A DNA stretch of 64,000 nt from Alterluteimonas quercicellularis (GTDB taxonomy: Bacteria > Pseudomonadota > Gammaproteobacteria > Xanthomonadales > Xanthomonadaceae), in NCBI RefSeq assembly GCF_021191635.1, contig NZ_JAIWPR010000024.1, forward strand, positions 48,485 through 112,484, given 5' to 3'. Below, piece by piece: positions 9,668 to 18,985 of this stretch (within the stretch, counting starts at the first letter, position 1; every line of letters starts with the position of its first letter). The translations under genes were made by a program, and so were the position numbers. The notes beneath the pieces were generated by a model, which ran no database searches, had not been told where the DNA came from, and worked only from the letters and a program-made list of their open reading frames with translations.

Positions 9668-10999
9668 CTACCCCGCCCGGTCGGCGCCCAGCTCCGGCGC
9701 CGTCGCCTCGCCGTCCTCGCGGCGCTCGCCGCGGGAGACGATGGTCGCCAGCGCCAGGTCGCCGGTCACGTTGAGCGTGGTCCGGCACATGTCGAGGAAG
9801 TGGTTGACGCCCAGGATCAGGCCGATGCCGATCGGGTTCACCCCCACCATGGCGCAGATCAGCGCCACCACCGGCAGCGAGCCGGAGGGCACGCCCGCGG
9901 TGCCGATCCCGCCCAGGATGCACACCAGCATCACCATGAACTGCTGGCCCAGGTCGAGCTCCACGCCGAAGAACTGGGCCAGGAACAGCACCGTCACGCC
10001 CTCGAACAGCGCGGTGCCGTTCTGGTTGGCGGTGGCGCCCACGGTCAGCACGAAGCGCGAGACCTTGTTGGGCAGGCGCAGGTTCTCGTCGGCCACCCGC
10101 AGCGCGGTCGGCAGCGTGGCGTTGCTCGACGCGGTCGAGAACGCCATCACCGCGGCCTCCTGGATGCCGCGGAAGAACGCCAGCGGCGAGTAGCCGGCCA
10201 GGCGCAGCGCGACCGAGTAGCTGACGAACATGTGCACCGCCAGCGCGCCGACCACCACGCCCACGTAGGCGCCCAGCCGCAGCAGCAGGTCGAAGCCGAA
10301 CACCGCCGCCAGGTTGAACATGAAGCAGAACACCGCGTAGGGCGCGAGCCGGATGACCAGGTTGATCAGGGTCATCGAGACCTCGAACACGCCGTCGATG
10401 CCGCGCTTGAGCGAGGCGGTCTTCTCCGAGTCCGCCAGCACCATCCCGACGCCGAACATCACCGCGAAGAACATCAGCGCCAGGATCGAGGCGTTGTCGG
10501 AGGCGGCGCTGATCACGTTGTTGGGCACGATCGACAGCAGCATGTCCATGCCGCGCGGCGTCTCGTCGATGCTGCGCACGATCTGCTGGGTGCGCTCGGT
10601 GTTCTGCGCGATCAGCGAGTCCGCCAGCGCCCTGTCCACGCCCACGCCCGGCTTGAGCCAGTTGACCATCAGCAGGCCGATCAGCACCGCCACCGCGGAG
10701 AGCACCACCGTGTACGCCAGGGTCCGCCAGCCGATGCGCCCGAGCGCGCGCACGTCGCCCATCTCGGCGATGCCGGCCACCAGCGCCGAGAACAGCAGCG
10801 GCACGATCAGCATGAAGATGAGGTTGAGGAAGATCGACGAGAAGGGCGTGGTGACGTAGCGCGTGAAGGCGTCGACCCAGGCCGCGTCCGCGCTGGTCAG
10901 GTAGGCCACCAGGCCGACGGCGAGGCCGGCGACGAACCCGATGGCCATCTTCCAGTGGAGCGGCAGCTTGCGGCGGCCGGGTGCGGCGGAATGCGACAT
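9668..10999 (-). CDS. Dicarboxylate/amino acid:cation symporter (DctA/GltP family)
   Basis: A 443-residue inner-membrane transporter of the DAACS family. The re-entrant hairpin motifs are present: [10 protein letters not shown] (HP1, near residue 285) and [18 protein letters not shown] (TM7, near 325), then [10 protein letters not shown] (HP2 region) and [27 protein letters not shown] (TM8), in which the aspartate and arginine contact acidic substrates. Expected cargo is glutamate/aspartate or C4-dicarboxylates with H+ or Na+. A cytoplasmic acidic tail ends the protein. It is divergent from mtnB; no binding site is recognisable between them. With the D-glutamate genes elsewhere in the window a glutamate role is possible, but this is only suggestive. 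Confidence 0.88.
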   Translation of the reverse strand: MSHSAAPGRRKLPLHWKMAIGFVAGLAVGLVAYLTSADAAWVDAFTRYVTTPFSSIFLNLIFMLIVPLLFSALVAGIAEMGDVRALGRIGWRTLAYTVVLSAVAVLIGLLMVNWLKPGVGVDRALADSLIAQNTERTQQIVRSIDETPRGMDMLLSIVPNNVISAASDNASILALMFFAVMFGVGMVLADSEKTASLKRGIDGVFEVSMTLINLVIRLAPYAVFCFMFNLAAVFGFDLLLRLGAYVGVVVGALAVHMFVSYSVALRLAGYSPLAFFRGIQEAAVMAFSTASSNATLPTALRVADENLRLPNKVSRFVLTVGATANQNGTALFEGVTVLFLAQFFGVELDLGQQFMVMLVCILGGIGTAGVPSGSLPVVALICAMVGVNPIGIGLILGVNHFLDMCRTTLNVTGDLALATIVSRGERREDGEATAPELGADRAG

Positions 11000-11115
11000 G
11001 GACTCTCTCTCCCGAAAAGCGGGCCCAGCTTAACAGCGCTTCAAGATCGGCGCGGGCGGCCCGGCCCCGTCGCCCGCCCCGGCCCGCCACCGGCGCGGTG
11101 CGCGCGGCGAGCCGG

Positions 11116-11121
11116 TATAGT
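11116..11121 (+). promoter_or_regulatory. Possible -10 box for mtnB
   Basis: TATAGT lies 25 bases before the mtnB ATG and stands out as AT-rich in an otherwise GC-dominated gap. No clear -35 is visible at the right distance, so the call is tentative. Confidence 0.4.
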
Positions 11122-11146
11122 GATGCCTGGCCACGGAATTCCCGCC

Positions 11147-11788
11147 ATGAGCGCCGTCCCCTACGACCACCACCGGCTGTGCGAGCTCGCCGGCGAGATC
11201 ATCGTCAACGTCCGCGAGCTGTCCGCGCTGGGCTGGACGCCGGCCACCAGCAGCAACTTCTCGCGCCGCCTCGACGCGCGCCACGCCGCGATCACCGTCT
11301 CCGGGCGCGACAAGGGCCGCCTGCGCGAGGCCGACATCATGGTCGTGGACATGGACGGCGAGGCCGTCGGCAGCGACCACCGCCCGTCGGCGGAGACGCT
11401 GCTGCACACCCAGCTCTACCGGCGCTTCGACGACGTGGGCTGCGTGCTGCACACCCACTCGCGCCACCAGACCGTGGCCTCGCGCCTGTTCGCCGGCGAG
11501 GGCCACGTGCGCCTGGAGGGCTACGAGCTGCTGAAGGCGTTCCGCGGCAACGACACCCACGAAGTCGCGGTCGACCTGCCGGTGCTGCCCAACAGCCAGC
11601 ACATGCCCACGCTGGCCGCCCAGGTCGACGCCCTGCTCGACCGCCAGACCCTGTGGGGCTACCTGATCGACGGCCACGGCCTGTACGCCTGGGGCCGCGA
11701 CATGGCCGAGGCGCGCCGGCACCTGGAGGCGTTCGAGTTCCTGCTGGGCTGCGAACTGGACCTGCGCCGGCTCGGCGTGCGCGGCTGA
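11147..11788 (+). CDS. mtnB: Methylthioribulose-1-phosphate dehydratase
   Basis: A 213-residue class II aldolase-fold enzyme that dehydrates 5-methylthioribulose-1-phosphate to 2,3-diketo-5-methylthiopentyl-1-phosphate in the methionine salvage pathway. Zinc ligands are H102 and H104 (HTH) and H177 (DGHGLYAWG); SSNFS near residue 35 is the phosphate-binding segment of the fold. Full length for the family. It opens a co-directional cluster with mtnD and mtnC that covers three consecutive steps of the pathway. mtnA and the MTA nucleosidase or phosphorylase are not in the window. An AT-rich -10-like box precedes it. Confidence 0.93.
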   Translation: MSAVPYDHHRLCELAGEIIVNVRELSALGWTPATSSNFSRRLDARHAAITVSGRDKGRLREADIMVVDMDGEAVGSDHRPSAETLLHTQLYRRFDDVGCVLHTHSRHQTVASRLFAGEGHVRLEGYELLKAFRGNDTHEVAVDLPVLPNSQHMPTLAAQVDALLDRQTLWGYLIDGHGLYAWGRDMAEARRHLEAFEFLLGCELDLRRLGVRG

Positions 11789-11901
11789 ACGGCCCCGCGC
11801 GGCGTTGCGTCCGCGCGCCGCTTGTGTTCCGCCGCGGGCCTCCCCATTTCCGTTCCGGTTGCTAGTCTGGGCCTTCCCGTGGCCCGCCAGGAGACCCCGC
11901 C

Positions 11902-12450
11902 ATGAGCCGCTTGCGCATCTTCGCCGACAACGCCCCCGACACCCCGCTGCTGGTCACCCAGGACGGCGACGAGATCGCCCGCGAGCTGGAGAAGATCGGC
12001 GCCGCCTTCGAGCGCTGGCAGGCCAGCCGGCCGGTCGAGCCCGGCGCCTCGCAGGAGGAGGTGATCGCCGCCTACAAGGCCGACATCGACCGCCTGACCG
12101 CCGAGCGCGGCTTCAACAGCGTCGACGTCATCAGCATCGCCCCGGACAACCCGAAGAAGGACGAGCTGCGCACCAAGTTCCTGGACGAGCACTTCCACCA
12201 GGAGGACGAGGTGCGGTTCTTCGTCGCCGGCTCCGGGCTGTTCACCCTGCACGTGGGCGACAAGGTCTACGAGATCGAGTGCGTGAAGGACGACCTGATC
12301 AGCGTGCCCGACGGCACCACCCACTGGTTCGACATGGGGCCCGAGCCCTACTTCGTGGCGATCCGCTTCTTCCAGAAGCCGGACGGCTGGGTCGGGCACT
12401 TCACCGGCTCCGACATCGCGCAGAAGTTCCCGCGCTACGAGCGCGCATGA
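11902..12450 (+). CDS. mtnD: Acireductone dioxygenase
   Basis: A 182-residue cupin enzyme that cleaves acireductone with O2 to formate and 4-methylthio-2-oxobutanoate, the keto acid of methionine (Fe form), or to methylthiopropionate, CO and formate (Ni form). All four metal ligands are present: H97, H99, E103 and H141. A good Shine-Dalgarno AGGAG at 11890-11894 precedes the ATG. It lies 113 bases after mtnB, and its last codons overlap the mtnC start (ATGA), so MtnD and MtnC are translationally coupled. The gap from mtnB holds a small GC hairpin but no gene. Confidence 0.95.
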   Translation: MSRLRIFADNAPDTPLLVTQDGDEIARELEKIGAAFERWQASRPVEPGASQEEVIAAYKADIDRLTAERGFNSVDVISIAPDNPKKDELRTKFLDEHFHQEDEVRFFVAGSGLFTLHVGDKVYEIECVKDDLISVPDGTTHWFDMGPEPYFVAIRFFQKPDGWVGHFTGSDIAQKFPRYERA

Positions 12451-13157
12451 GCGCGGCGTCCGACCTGCCGGCGACGGTCCTGACCGACATCGAGGGCACC
12501 ACCAGCAGCATCTCCTTCGTCAAGGAGGTGCTGTTTCCCTATGCGCGCGAGCGCCTGCCGGCCTTCGTCGCCGCCCACGCGGACGAGCCCGGGGTGCGGC
12601 GCTGGCTGGACCGGGTGGCGGCCGAGACCGGCGCCGACGGCGACGCGGCGGTCGCGCGCACGCTGCAGCAGTGGATCGACGCCGACCGCAAGCACACCGC
12701 GCTCAAGGCCCTGCAGGGCCTGATCTGGGAGGAAGGCTACCGCGAGGGCGCCTACGCCGCGCACGTCTACCCCGACGCCGCCGACGCGCTGCGCGCCTGG
12801 CACGCCGCCGGCCGCCGGATCGCGGTGTACTCGTCCGGCTCGGTGCCGGCGCAGAAGCTGTTCTTCGGCCACAGCGAGGCCGGCGACCTGGGCGCGCTGG
12901 TCTCGGCCTGGTTCGACACCGAGACCGGCGGCAAGCGCGAGGCCGCCAGCTACGCGCGCATCGCGCAGGCGCTGGGCGAGGCGCCGGGCGACATCGTGTT
13001 CCTGTCCGACGTGGTCGAGGAACTGGACGCCGCCCGCGAGAGCGGGCTGCGCACGGTGCTCCTGGACCGCCGCGAGGACTATCCCGAACCGCGCGAGGGC
13101 GAGGCCGCCCACGGCCACCGCCGGATCGAGCGCTTCGACCAGCTCGGGCCGGCCTGA
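12447..13157 (+). CDS. mtnC: Enolase-phosphatase E1
   Basis: A 236-residue HAD-superfamily enzyme that enolises and dephosphorylates 2,3-diketo-5-methylthiopentyl-1-phosphate to acireductone, the substrate of MtnD. The catalytic DIEGTT motif places the nucleophile at D14 and the second acid at E16; YSSGS near residue 130 is HAD motif II, and [12 protein letters not shown] near 190 carries the metal-binding acids. Start is the ATG overlapping the mtnD stop. Order mtnB-mtnD-mtnC differs from reaction order (B, C, D). Confidence 0.94.
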   Translation: MSAASDLPATVLTDIEGTTSSISFVKEVLFPYARERLPAFVAAHADEPGVRRWLDRVAAETGADGDAAVARTLQQWIDADRKHTALKALQGLIWEEGYREGAYAAHVYPDAADALRAWHAAGRRIAVYSSGSVPAQKLFFGHSEAGDLGALVSAWFDTETGGKREAASYARIAQALGEAPGDIVFLSDVVEELDAARESGLRTVLLDRREDYPEPREGEAAHGHRRIERFDQLGPA

Positions 13158-13167
13158 GGATCGCGCG

Positions 13168-14046
13168 ATGGCCGCACGCGCCGCCCGCGCCTGGCTGCTG
13201 GTCCTGGCCGCCCTGCTCGCCGCGCTGCCGGCGGGCGCCCGCGCCGGCGAGCCGACCTGGGCGGAGAGCGATCGCGGCCTGATCGACGCCACGGTCGCGG
13301 CGATGCCGGCGCAGCGCCCGGGCGTGCCCGACCTCTACGTGCTGGGCGTGGCCGGCGACGGCCAGGAGGACGTGTTCCGCAACGAGGTGCTGCACCTGGA
13401 GCGGGTGGCCGCGCAGCGGCTGGGCAACGGCGGCCGCACCCTGACCCTGATCAACCATCCGGACAGCCTGGACGAAGTGCCGCGCGCGCTGGCCAACCTG
13501 GACAACCTGCGCTACGCGCTGGCCGCGCTCGGCCGCGCGATGGATCCCGACGAGGATCTCCTGCTGCTGTTCGTCACCACCCACGGCAGCGACGACCACG
13601 CCCTGGCCGCGGTGCTGCCGCCAGTGGTCGACGAGGAGATCCGTTCCAAGGACCTGCGCGAAGCGCTGGACGCGGCCGGCATCCGCCACCGCGTGCTGGC
13701 GATCTCGGCCTGCTTCTCCGGCGGCTTCGTGCCCGAGCTGAAGACGCCGGACACCCTGCTGATCACCGCGGCCGCGGCCGACCGGCCGTCGTTCGGCTGC
13801 GGCGCGGACGCCGACGTCACCTTCTTCGGCCGCGCCTGGCTGGTCGACGGCCTGAACCGTCGCGTCGACTTCATCGCCGCCTACGACGACGCCACCCGCG
13901 CCATCGCCAGGCGCGAGCGCGCCAAGGGGTTCGCGCCCTCGCTGCCGCAGCTGGCGGCGGGCGCGCGCATCGGCGAGCGCCTGCGGGCCTGGCGCGCCGG
14001 CATCGAGCCCGGGCCGCCGGTGCCGTTCAAGGCGCCGGCGCGGTAG
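13168..14046 (+). CDS. Exported C13-family (legumain/caspase-clan) cysteine peptidase
   Basis: A 292-residue protein with a signal peptide (residues 1-27, Ala/Leu core, ARA site). The peptidase C13 dyad is visible: H139 in VTTHGSDDH and C182 in ISACFSGG, each after a hydrophobic beta strand as in clan CD. The acidic stretch around residues 60-75 and the block INHPDSLDEVP resemble other bacterial C13 proteins of unknown substrate. It starts only 10 bases after the mtnC stop on the same strand, so it is probably co-transcribed with methionine salvage, an unexpected partner. A periplasmic or surface Asn/Asp-specific endopeptidase is the family expectation, untested here. Confidence 0.82.
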   Translation: MAARAARAWLLVLAALLAALPAGARAGEPTWAESDRGLIDATVAAMPAQRPGVPDLYVLGVAGDGQEDVFRNEVLHLERVAAQRLGNGGRTLTLINHPDSLDEVPRALANLDNLRYALAALGRAMDPDEDLLLLFVTTHGSDDHALAAVLPPVVDEEIRSKDLREALDAAGIRHRVLAISACFSGGFVPELKTPDTLLITAAAADRPSFGCGADADVTFFGRAWLVDGLNRRVDFIAAYDDATRAIARRERAKGFAPSLPQLAAGARIGERLRAWRAGIEPGPPVPFKAPAR

Positions 14047-14089
14047 CGGTCCGGTCGCGCGAAAGCGCGCGCCCACGTTCGACGCCCCT

Positions 14090-14215
14090 GTAGGAGCGCG
14101 CGCGCGCGCGCAGCTCTTCTCGCGGGTGCGGGGGACAAGAACAAAACCCCGCGCGCGCGATGCTCTTCTCGCGGTTCCGGAGAACAAGAACAATCGCGCG
14201 CGAGCGCGCTCCTAC
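14090..14215. repeat. REP-like pair with internal tandem duplication
   Basis: Terminal arms are GTAGGAGCGCGC at 14090-14101 and the inverse GCGCGCTCCTAC at 14204-14215. Between them an imperfect direct repeat occurs twice, at about 14112-14158 and 14162-14204; each copy starts GCTCTTCTCGCGG and contains ACAAGAACAA before a GCGCGCG run. The TAG of the right arm, read on the minus strand, is the stop codon of the metallophosphoesterase. Confidence 0.75.
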
Positions 14216-15786
14216 GACGGCGAATCCGCATCGCCCGCCTGCGGCCACTCCTCCAGCCGGTACTCGAGGCTCGCGCGCTGCTCGCCCTGCCAGCGGTCGA
14301 AGGCGCGCACCTCCACGCGGTGCTCTCCCGCCGGCAGGTCGGTCGGCAGCGCGCCGCGCCACAGGTGGGTCGAGGGGATCGCCTCCGGCGAGCGGTCGCG
14401 CCCGCGCAGGGCCTCGGCGAGGTCGTCGCGCGCGTTCTCCAGCGCCAGCCGCGGGTCCGGCTGCGCGACGCGCCGCATCGGCCGCCAGTCGCCGTCGCCG
14501 ATCCGGTACTCCACGCGGGTGTCCGGCAGGCCCATGAAGACGTTGGCGTACACGCCCCAGGCCGGATAGGCGCCCCGCCGCAGCACCCGCGTCGCGTGCA
14601 GGGCCATCGCCGAGGTGAAGGAGGCCGATTCCTCTGCCAGGGCCGGTCGCCAAGCCAGCGCGTACTCGCCGCCGGCGGACACGCGCAGCACGGCGTGGCC
14701 CTTGGGAGTGCCGTCGGCCATGGTGGCGTCGGGAATCCCGCGCGCATCGGACGCGCCGCTCCAGAACGCGCCGCTGACCGCGCCGACGTTGAACTCGTGC
14801 AGCGGCTGCGCGCCCGGCCAGCCGGCCGCAGCATCGTGGAAGACATGCTGCAGTTCGTGGCGGTGGCCGCTGAGCACCAGCGTGCGCGGGTACGCGGCCA
14901 GCAGCGCGTAGAGGCGCTGGCGGTCGGCGGCGCGGAAGGTCTCGCGGTCGGCCGGGGCGTCGAACAGCGGGATGTGCAGCATCAGCACCAGCAGCCGGTC
15001 GCGCGACAGCGTAGGCAGGTAGGCCTCGAGGAAATCGAACTGCGATTCGCGCAGGCCGCCGATGTAGCCCGGTCGCCCGTCGGGCCGGTGGACCACGTCG
15101 TCGAGCCCCACGAAGACCGCCTCCGGCTCCTCCCAGGCGAAGGTGTCCGGCCCGTAGGCGGCTCGGAAGCTGTGCAGCGAGTCCTCGTCGGTCGCGGCGT
15201 CGAGGTCGAGGTCGTGGTTGCCGGGCACGTGCAGCCAGGGCACGCCGAGCTGCGCGGTGACCGCGTTGAGCGCCGGGTACAGCGAGAGATCGTCGTCGGC
15301 GATGTCGCCCAGGGTCACCCCGAGCGCGGCGCCGTGGCGGCCCGCCAGCGACGCGACCACGTCGTCGCGGTAGTAGCCGACCTGATCCGCGATCCCGGCC
15401 TGCGGATCGGCGAACACCAGCACCTCGAGCGCCTCGCGCGTCGGCGGCGCGGGTTGCAGCAGGAAATCGCAGTCGGCGGCGTCCGCATCGCGCCAGGTAT
15501 CGGGCAGGCCGTCGTCGCGCAGGTGCGCCGCGTAGCCGGCCGGCTTGATCGCGAACACCGGGCCCTGCGGCGCCTCGGGCAGCGCGTAGCGCCCCTGCGC
15601 ATCGGTCGTCGCGATGCGGCGACCGTCGGAGACCCGCACGCCCGGCAGGCCGCGCGCGGCGGCCGGGGCCTCGCCGGCGGCGAGCACGCGGCCGCTGCGG
15701 CAGGCCGCCGCGGCGTCCCAGGGCGTCAGGCAGGCGAGGACGGCGAGCAGGAGCAGCGGTATGCGCATCGGCGAGGCGGTCGGCAT
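14212..15786 (-). CDS. Exported calcineurin-like metallophosphoesterase with an N-terminal carboxypeptidase-regulatory-like domain
   Basis: A 524-residue secreted protein. Residues about 7-28 form a signal peptide; M7 is an equally good start. Residues 30-112 look like a small beta-sandwich (GVRVSDGRRIATTDAQGRY) as in CarboxypepD_reg-like domains. The phosphoesterase core has D127-x-Q129, G160-D161, G189-N190-H191-D192, H271 (HIPLF) and GHRH at 307-310, so all metal ligands are present. A C-terminal beta-rich domain (about 390-520) follows, typical of phosphohydrolases that act on extracellular or lipid phosphates. Substrate unknown. The stop codon falls in a REP-like element. Confidence 0.85.
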   Translation of the reverse strand: MPTASPMRIPLLLLAVLACLTPWDAAAACRSGRVLAAGEAPAAARGLPGVRVSDGRRIATTDAQGRYALPEAPQGPVFAIKPAGYAAHLRDDGLPDTWRDADAADCDFLLQPAPPTREALEVLVFADPQAGIADQVGYYRDDVVASLAGRHGAALGVTLGDIADDDLSLYPALNAVTAQLGVPWLHVPGNHDLDLDAATDEDSLHSFRAAYGPDTFAWEEPEAVFVGLDDVVHRPDGRPGYIGGLRESQFDFLEAYLPTLSRDRLLVLMLHIPLFDAPADRETFRAADRQRLYALLAAYPRTLVLSGHRHELQHVFHDAAAGWPGAQPLHEFNVGAVSGAFWSGASDARGIPDATMADGTPKGHAVLRVSAGGEYALAWRPALAEESASFTSAMALHATRVLRRGAYPAWGVYANVFMGLPDTRVEYRIGDGDWRPMRRVAQPDPRLALENARDDLAEALRGRDRSPEAIPSTHLWRGALPTDLPAGEHRVEVRAFDRWQGEQRASLEYRLEEWPQAGDADSPS

Positions 15787-15887
15787 GGCGGAGCCACATT
15801 ATGCGACGGCATGGATTGCACGCCCGGGACGCGGGCGCCGCGCCGGTAGAATGCCGGGTTCCGACAGCATCGCGAGGACGCCACGAC

Positions 15888-16487
15888 ATGCGGGAACGAC
15901 TGCCGCCCTGGATCCAGGACTGGCTCGGCGTGATCGTGCCGATCGCGCAGGTGGCGCTGATCCTGGCCGTGGCCTGGGTCCTGCTGCGCCTGGTCCGGCG
16001 CATCATCGTGCGCGTCAACGCCCGCTACGGGCTGCCGCCGGAGCTGGCGGTGGGCACCCGGCGGATGTTCGGCTTCGTGATCTACGCCGGCGCCCTGCTG
16101 CTGATCCTGGAGCGGCTGGGCGTGTCGGGCACCGTGCTGTGGACCGCGTTCACCGGCTTCGCCGCGGTGGCCGCGGTGGCGTTCTTCGCGGCCTGGAGCG
16201 TGCTGTCGAACATCTTCTGCACGATCCTCATCTTCACCACCCGGCCGTTCCGCCTGCACGACTACATCGAGATCCTCGACAACGGCGAGAAGCCCGGCCT
16301 GCGCGGGCGGGTGGCGGACATCAACCTCGTCTACACCACCCTGCAGGAGACCGGCGGCAGCGGCGCCGGGACCATCCTGCAGGTGCCCAACAACCTGTTC
16401 TTCCAGCGCACCGTGCGCCGCTGGCGCGGCGCGCCCCCGCCGCCTCCGCCGCAGATCCCGGGCGGCGCACCGCGCGCCGAGGAATGA
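15888..16487 (+). CDS. Small MscS-type mechanosensitive channel
   Basis: A 199-residue inner-membrane protein, shorter than E. coli MscS (286). Three hydrophobic segments (about 12-35, 60-80, 85-110) are followed by the pore-lining Gly/Ala-rich helix (AVAAVAFFAAWSVLSN) and the start of the beta domain (FTTRPFRLHDYIEI, RGRVADINLVYTTL, VPNNLFFQ). The alpha/beta vestibule usual in MscS is missing; a Pro-rich tail replaces it. Function is presumably tension-gated release of solutes. Start is the ATG 15888 directly before the hydrophobic region. It converges on the zinc-finger gene. Confidence 0.85.
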   Translation: MRERLPPWIQDWLGVIVPIAQVALILAVAWVLLRLVRRIIVRVNARYGLPPELAVGTRRMFGFVIYAGALLLILERLGVSGTVLWTAFTGFAAVAAVAFFAAWSVLSNIFCTILIFTTRPFRLHDYIEILDNGEKPGLRGRVADINLVYTTLQETGGSGAGTILQVPNNLFFQRTVRRWRGAPPPPPPQIPGGAPRAEE

Positions 16488-16499
16488 GCGCGGCCGCGC

Positions 16500-16766
16500 T
16501 CAGCGCAGCTGGCTGTCCTTGCTGCCGCGGCGGTTGTAGCCGGCCGCCGCGCCCCGGGCGCGGTCCTCGGCCTCCTGGCAGTCCACGCACAGGCGCACGC
16601 CGGGCACCGCGCGGCGCCGCGCCTCCGGGATCGGCGCATCGCATTCCTCGCAGCGCGACAGCCCCGAGCCCTGGCCCAGCCGGCTGCGCGCCCGCTTGAC
16701 CGCATCCTCCACGGTCGCGTCGATCTGGTCCTGCACCGCGCCGTCGCCGGCCCATCCGGTCGCCAT
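16500..16766 (-). CDS. DksA/TraR-type C4 zinc-finger protein (YbiI-like)
   Basis: An 88-residue protein, the same length as E. coli YbiI. A four-cysteine zinc finger is formed by CEEC (near residue 39) and CVDC (near 62). The N-terminal half is a short amphipathic helix rather than the long coiled coil of DksA, so binding in the RNA polymerase secondary channel as in DksA is not assured. C-terminal residues are basic and polar. Convergent with the MscS gene, 12 bases apart. Confidence 0.8.
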   Translation of the reverse strand: MATGWAGDGAVQDQIDATVEDAVKRARSRLGQGSGLSRCEECDAPIPEARRRAVPGVRLCVDCQEAEDRARGAAAGYNRRGSKDSQLR

Positions 16767-16895
16767 GTCCGCGTCTCCGAAACGCCTGGTGGTCGACCGG
16801 AGATGGGGGCCGGCGGCCGCGGCGGCAAGTCGCCGTCGCGACGCGTTCAGGCCGGCATCCCGTAGGATGGGCCACGCGAACGAACGGAACCCGCG

Positions 16896-17282
16896 ATGTC
16901 CAGATTCTCCAAGGCCCGCCGCGACGCCCGCCGCAAGGCCGACCCGGCGCGGCCGGTCCGCCGCCTGGGCGATGCGCTGCAGGTCCAGGCGCGCCTGACC
17001 GACGATGCCGGCGAGACGGTCGCCGCCGCCGCGCTGCGCGACGGCGAGTGGCTGCTGCTGCTCGACGGCCGCGCGGCCGCGGCGACCGACAGCGCGTCCA
17101 TGGTGCTGGCGATGCTGCGGCACGTCGCCCGGCGCCGCGACGGCGAGCCGCTGCGGCTGCGCGTCTCGCCGCAGCTGCGCGCCGCCGCCGCGGACGAGGC
17201 CGCGGCGCACGGGCGCACGCTCGATGCCCACCTCGACGCGCTCGAGGCCGAGCGCCGCGAGCGCCACGCCCCGGCCGCCTGA
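16896..17282 (+). CDS. Conserved hypothetical protein
   Basis: A 128-residue soluble protein I cannot assign. The N-terminus is strongly basic (SRFSKARRDARRK), the middle is predicted beta-rich (VQARLTDDAGETVAAAALRD, EWLLLLDGRAA), and the C-terminal 40 residues are an Ala/Glu/Arg helix. No signal peptide or membrane segment. It lies 38 bases upstream of the flavoprotein gene on the same strand, so the two may share a transcript. Confidence 0.6.
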   Translation: MSRFSKARRDARRKADPARPVRRLGDALQVQARLTDDAGETVAAAALRDGEWLLLLDGRAAAATDSASMVLAMLRHVARRRDGEPLRLRVSPQLRAAAADEAAAHGRTLDAHLDALEAERRERHAPAA

Positions 17283-17320
17283 GCCGCCGCCGCGGCGCGG
17301 CCGCCGGCGATAATGCCGCG

Positions 17321-18586
17321 ATGTCCATGCCTTCCACCTCCCTGCCCGGCGTCGCCGTCGTCGGCGGCGGCCCCGCCGGCCTGATGGCGGCCGAGACGCT
17401 GCGCGCGGCCGGCTGCGAAGTCGACCTGTTCGAGGCCAAGGGCTCGGTGGGCCGCAAGTTCCTGATCGCCGGCAAGGGCGGGCTCAACCTGACCCATTCC
17501 GACCCGTTCGAGCGCTTCTGCGATCGCTACGGCGCGCGCCGCGATGCCGTCGCCGGCTGGCTGCGCGGCTTCGACGCGCAGGCGCTGCGGGACTGGGCCG
17601 CCGGCCTCGGCGTGGGCACCTTCGTCGGCAGTTCCGGCCGCGTGTTCCCCGACGACATGAAGGCGGCGCCGCTGCTGCGCGGCTGGGTGCGGCGGCTGCG
17701 CGAGGCCGGGGTGCGCTTCCACGTGCACCACCGCTGGACCGGCTGGGACGCCGGCGGCGCGCTGTGCTTCGCGACGCCCGCCGGCGCGCAGCGCGTCGAG
17801 GCCGCCGCGACCGTGCTGGCGCTGGGCGGGGCGAGCTGGCCGCAGCTGGGTTCCGACGGCGCCTGGGTCCCGTGGCTGCGGGAGGCCGGCGCCGAGGTCG
17901 CGCCGCTGCAGCCGGCCAACTGCGGCTTCGACGTCGGCTGGAGCGCGCATTTCGCCGGGCGTCACGCCGGCGCCCCGCTCAAGCCGGTAGTGCTGCACTG
18001 GCGCGACCGCGGCGGCCGCGCCCGCAGCCTGCAGGGCGAGTGCGTGCTGACCGCGACCGGCATCGAGGGCAGCGCGGTGTACGCGATCGCCGCCGACCTG
18101 CGCGAGGCGATCGCGCGCGACGGCGAGGCGACCCTCGTGCTGGACCTCGCGCCGGGCCGCGACGAGGCGCGCCTGGCGGGCGAGCTCGCCCGCCCGCGCG
18201 GCAAGCGCAGCCTCGGCGAGCACCTGCGCCGCAGCGCCGGCATCGCCGGTGCGCGCGCCGGCCTGCTGCACGAACTCTGCCCGCCCGACACGTGGCAGGC
18301 ACCCGCGCGGCTGGCGGCGGCCGCCAAGGCCCTGCCGCTGCGACTGCTGAGCCCGCGCCCGGTGGCCGAGGCGATCAGCACCGCCGGCGGCGTGACGCTG
18401 GAGGCGCTGACGCCGGACCTGATGCTGCGTGCGCGGCCCGGCTGCTTCGCCGCCGGCGAGATGCTCGACTGGGAGGCGCCCACCGGCGGCTACCTGCTCA
18501 CCGCCTGCTTCGCCAGCGGCCGCCTGGCCGCGCAGGGCGCGCTCGCCTTCCTGCACCGCCTGCGCACTGCCGACGCGCGCGCCTGA
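17321..18586 (+). CDS. BaiN/HI0933-type FAD-dependent oxidoreductase (TIGR03862 family)
   Basis: A 421-residue cytoplasmic flavoprotein. The Rossmann FAD motif VVGGGPAGLMAAETLR is at residues 11-26, followed by the family signature GRKFLIAGKGGLNLTHSD near 47-64 and the second FAD-binding segment AGEMLDWEAPTGGYLLTACFASG near 380. The pattern fits the TIGR03862 branch of the HI0933/BaiN family. The substrate is not known for this branch; BaiN acts on bile acids, but that should not be transferred here. Start ATG 17321 directly precedes the Rossmann strand. Confidence 0.88.
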   Translation: MSMPSTSLPGVAVVGGGPAGLMAAETLRAAGCEVDLFEAKGSVGRKFLIAGKGGLNLTHSDPFERFCDRYGARRDAVAGWLRGFDAQALRDWAAGLGVGTFVGSSGRVFPDDMKAAPLLRGWVRRLREAGVRFHVHHRWTGWDAGGALCFATPAGAQRVEAAATVLALGGASWPQLGSDGAWVPWLREAGAEVAPLQPANCGFDVGWSAHFAGRHAGAPLKPVVLHWRDRGGRARSLQGECVLTATGIEGSAVYAIAADLREAIARDGEATLVLDLAPGRDEARLAGELARPRGKRSLGEHLRRSAGIAGARAGLLHELCPPDTWQAPARLAAAAKALPLRLLSPRPVAEAISTAGGVTLEALTPDLMLRARPGCFAAGEMLDWEAPTGGYLLTACFASGRLAAQGALAFLHRLRTADARA

Positions 18587-18679
18587 GCGGGCGCGCCGCC
18601 GCAGGTTCGGCGCGCGCGTGGCCAGTCGCCGGCGCGCTTGCGCTACCCTACGGCGGTTCCCGTCCCGGATGCTCCGCCG

Positions 18680-18985
18680 ATGTCGCTGCGCCTGACGCTC
18701 GCCGCCCTGCTCCTCGCCGCCGCCGCATCGCCCGCGGCCGCTTCCAGCTTCGCCGGCACCACCGCCGGCGGCGCCTCCGCCAGTTCCGCCGGCACCTCCG
18801 CCAGCAGTTCGGGCCGCGACAAGGTCGTGGTCGAGGCGCGCGCCGACGCCGCCAGCTTCGTCGCCAGCGACGGCCGCATCCGCGGCGTGCGCCTCGAGGC
18901 CGCGCTGCACCACCTGCGTGCGCACTCGCCCGGTGCGCGCGACGCCAGCGACCTGGAGCTGGCGCGGAGCATCCTGGCGCTGTGA
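18680..18985 (+). CDS. Small exported DUF2388-family protein
   Basis: A 101-residue protein with a signal peptide (residues 1-21, AAA site). The mature part begins with a Ser/Thr/Gly-rich stretch (SSFAGTTAGGASASS) and ends with the family block KVVVEARADAASFVASDGRI and RGVRLEAALHHLR. This matches DUF2388 (TIGR02448), a periplasmic family of unknown function best known from pseudomonads. Its stop overlaps the GTG start of the next gene (GTGA), so the two are translationally coupled. Confidence 0.8.
   Translation: MSLRLTLAALLLAAAASPAAASSFAGTTAGGASASSAGTSASSSGRDKVVVEARADAASFVASDGRIRGVRLEAALHHLRAHSPGARDASDLELARSILAL

Noticed and set aside
18757..18820. Direct repeats in the DUF2388 gene (GCCGGCACC and GCC-rich units) as a repeat array
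   Set aside because: Short GC-rich codon repetition from Ala/Gly/Ser coding, without regular unit length.
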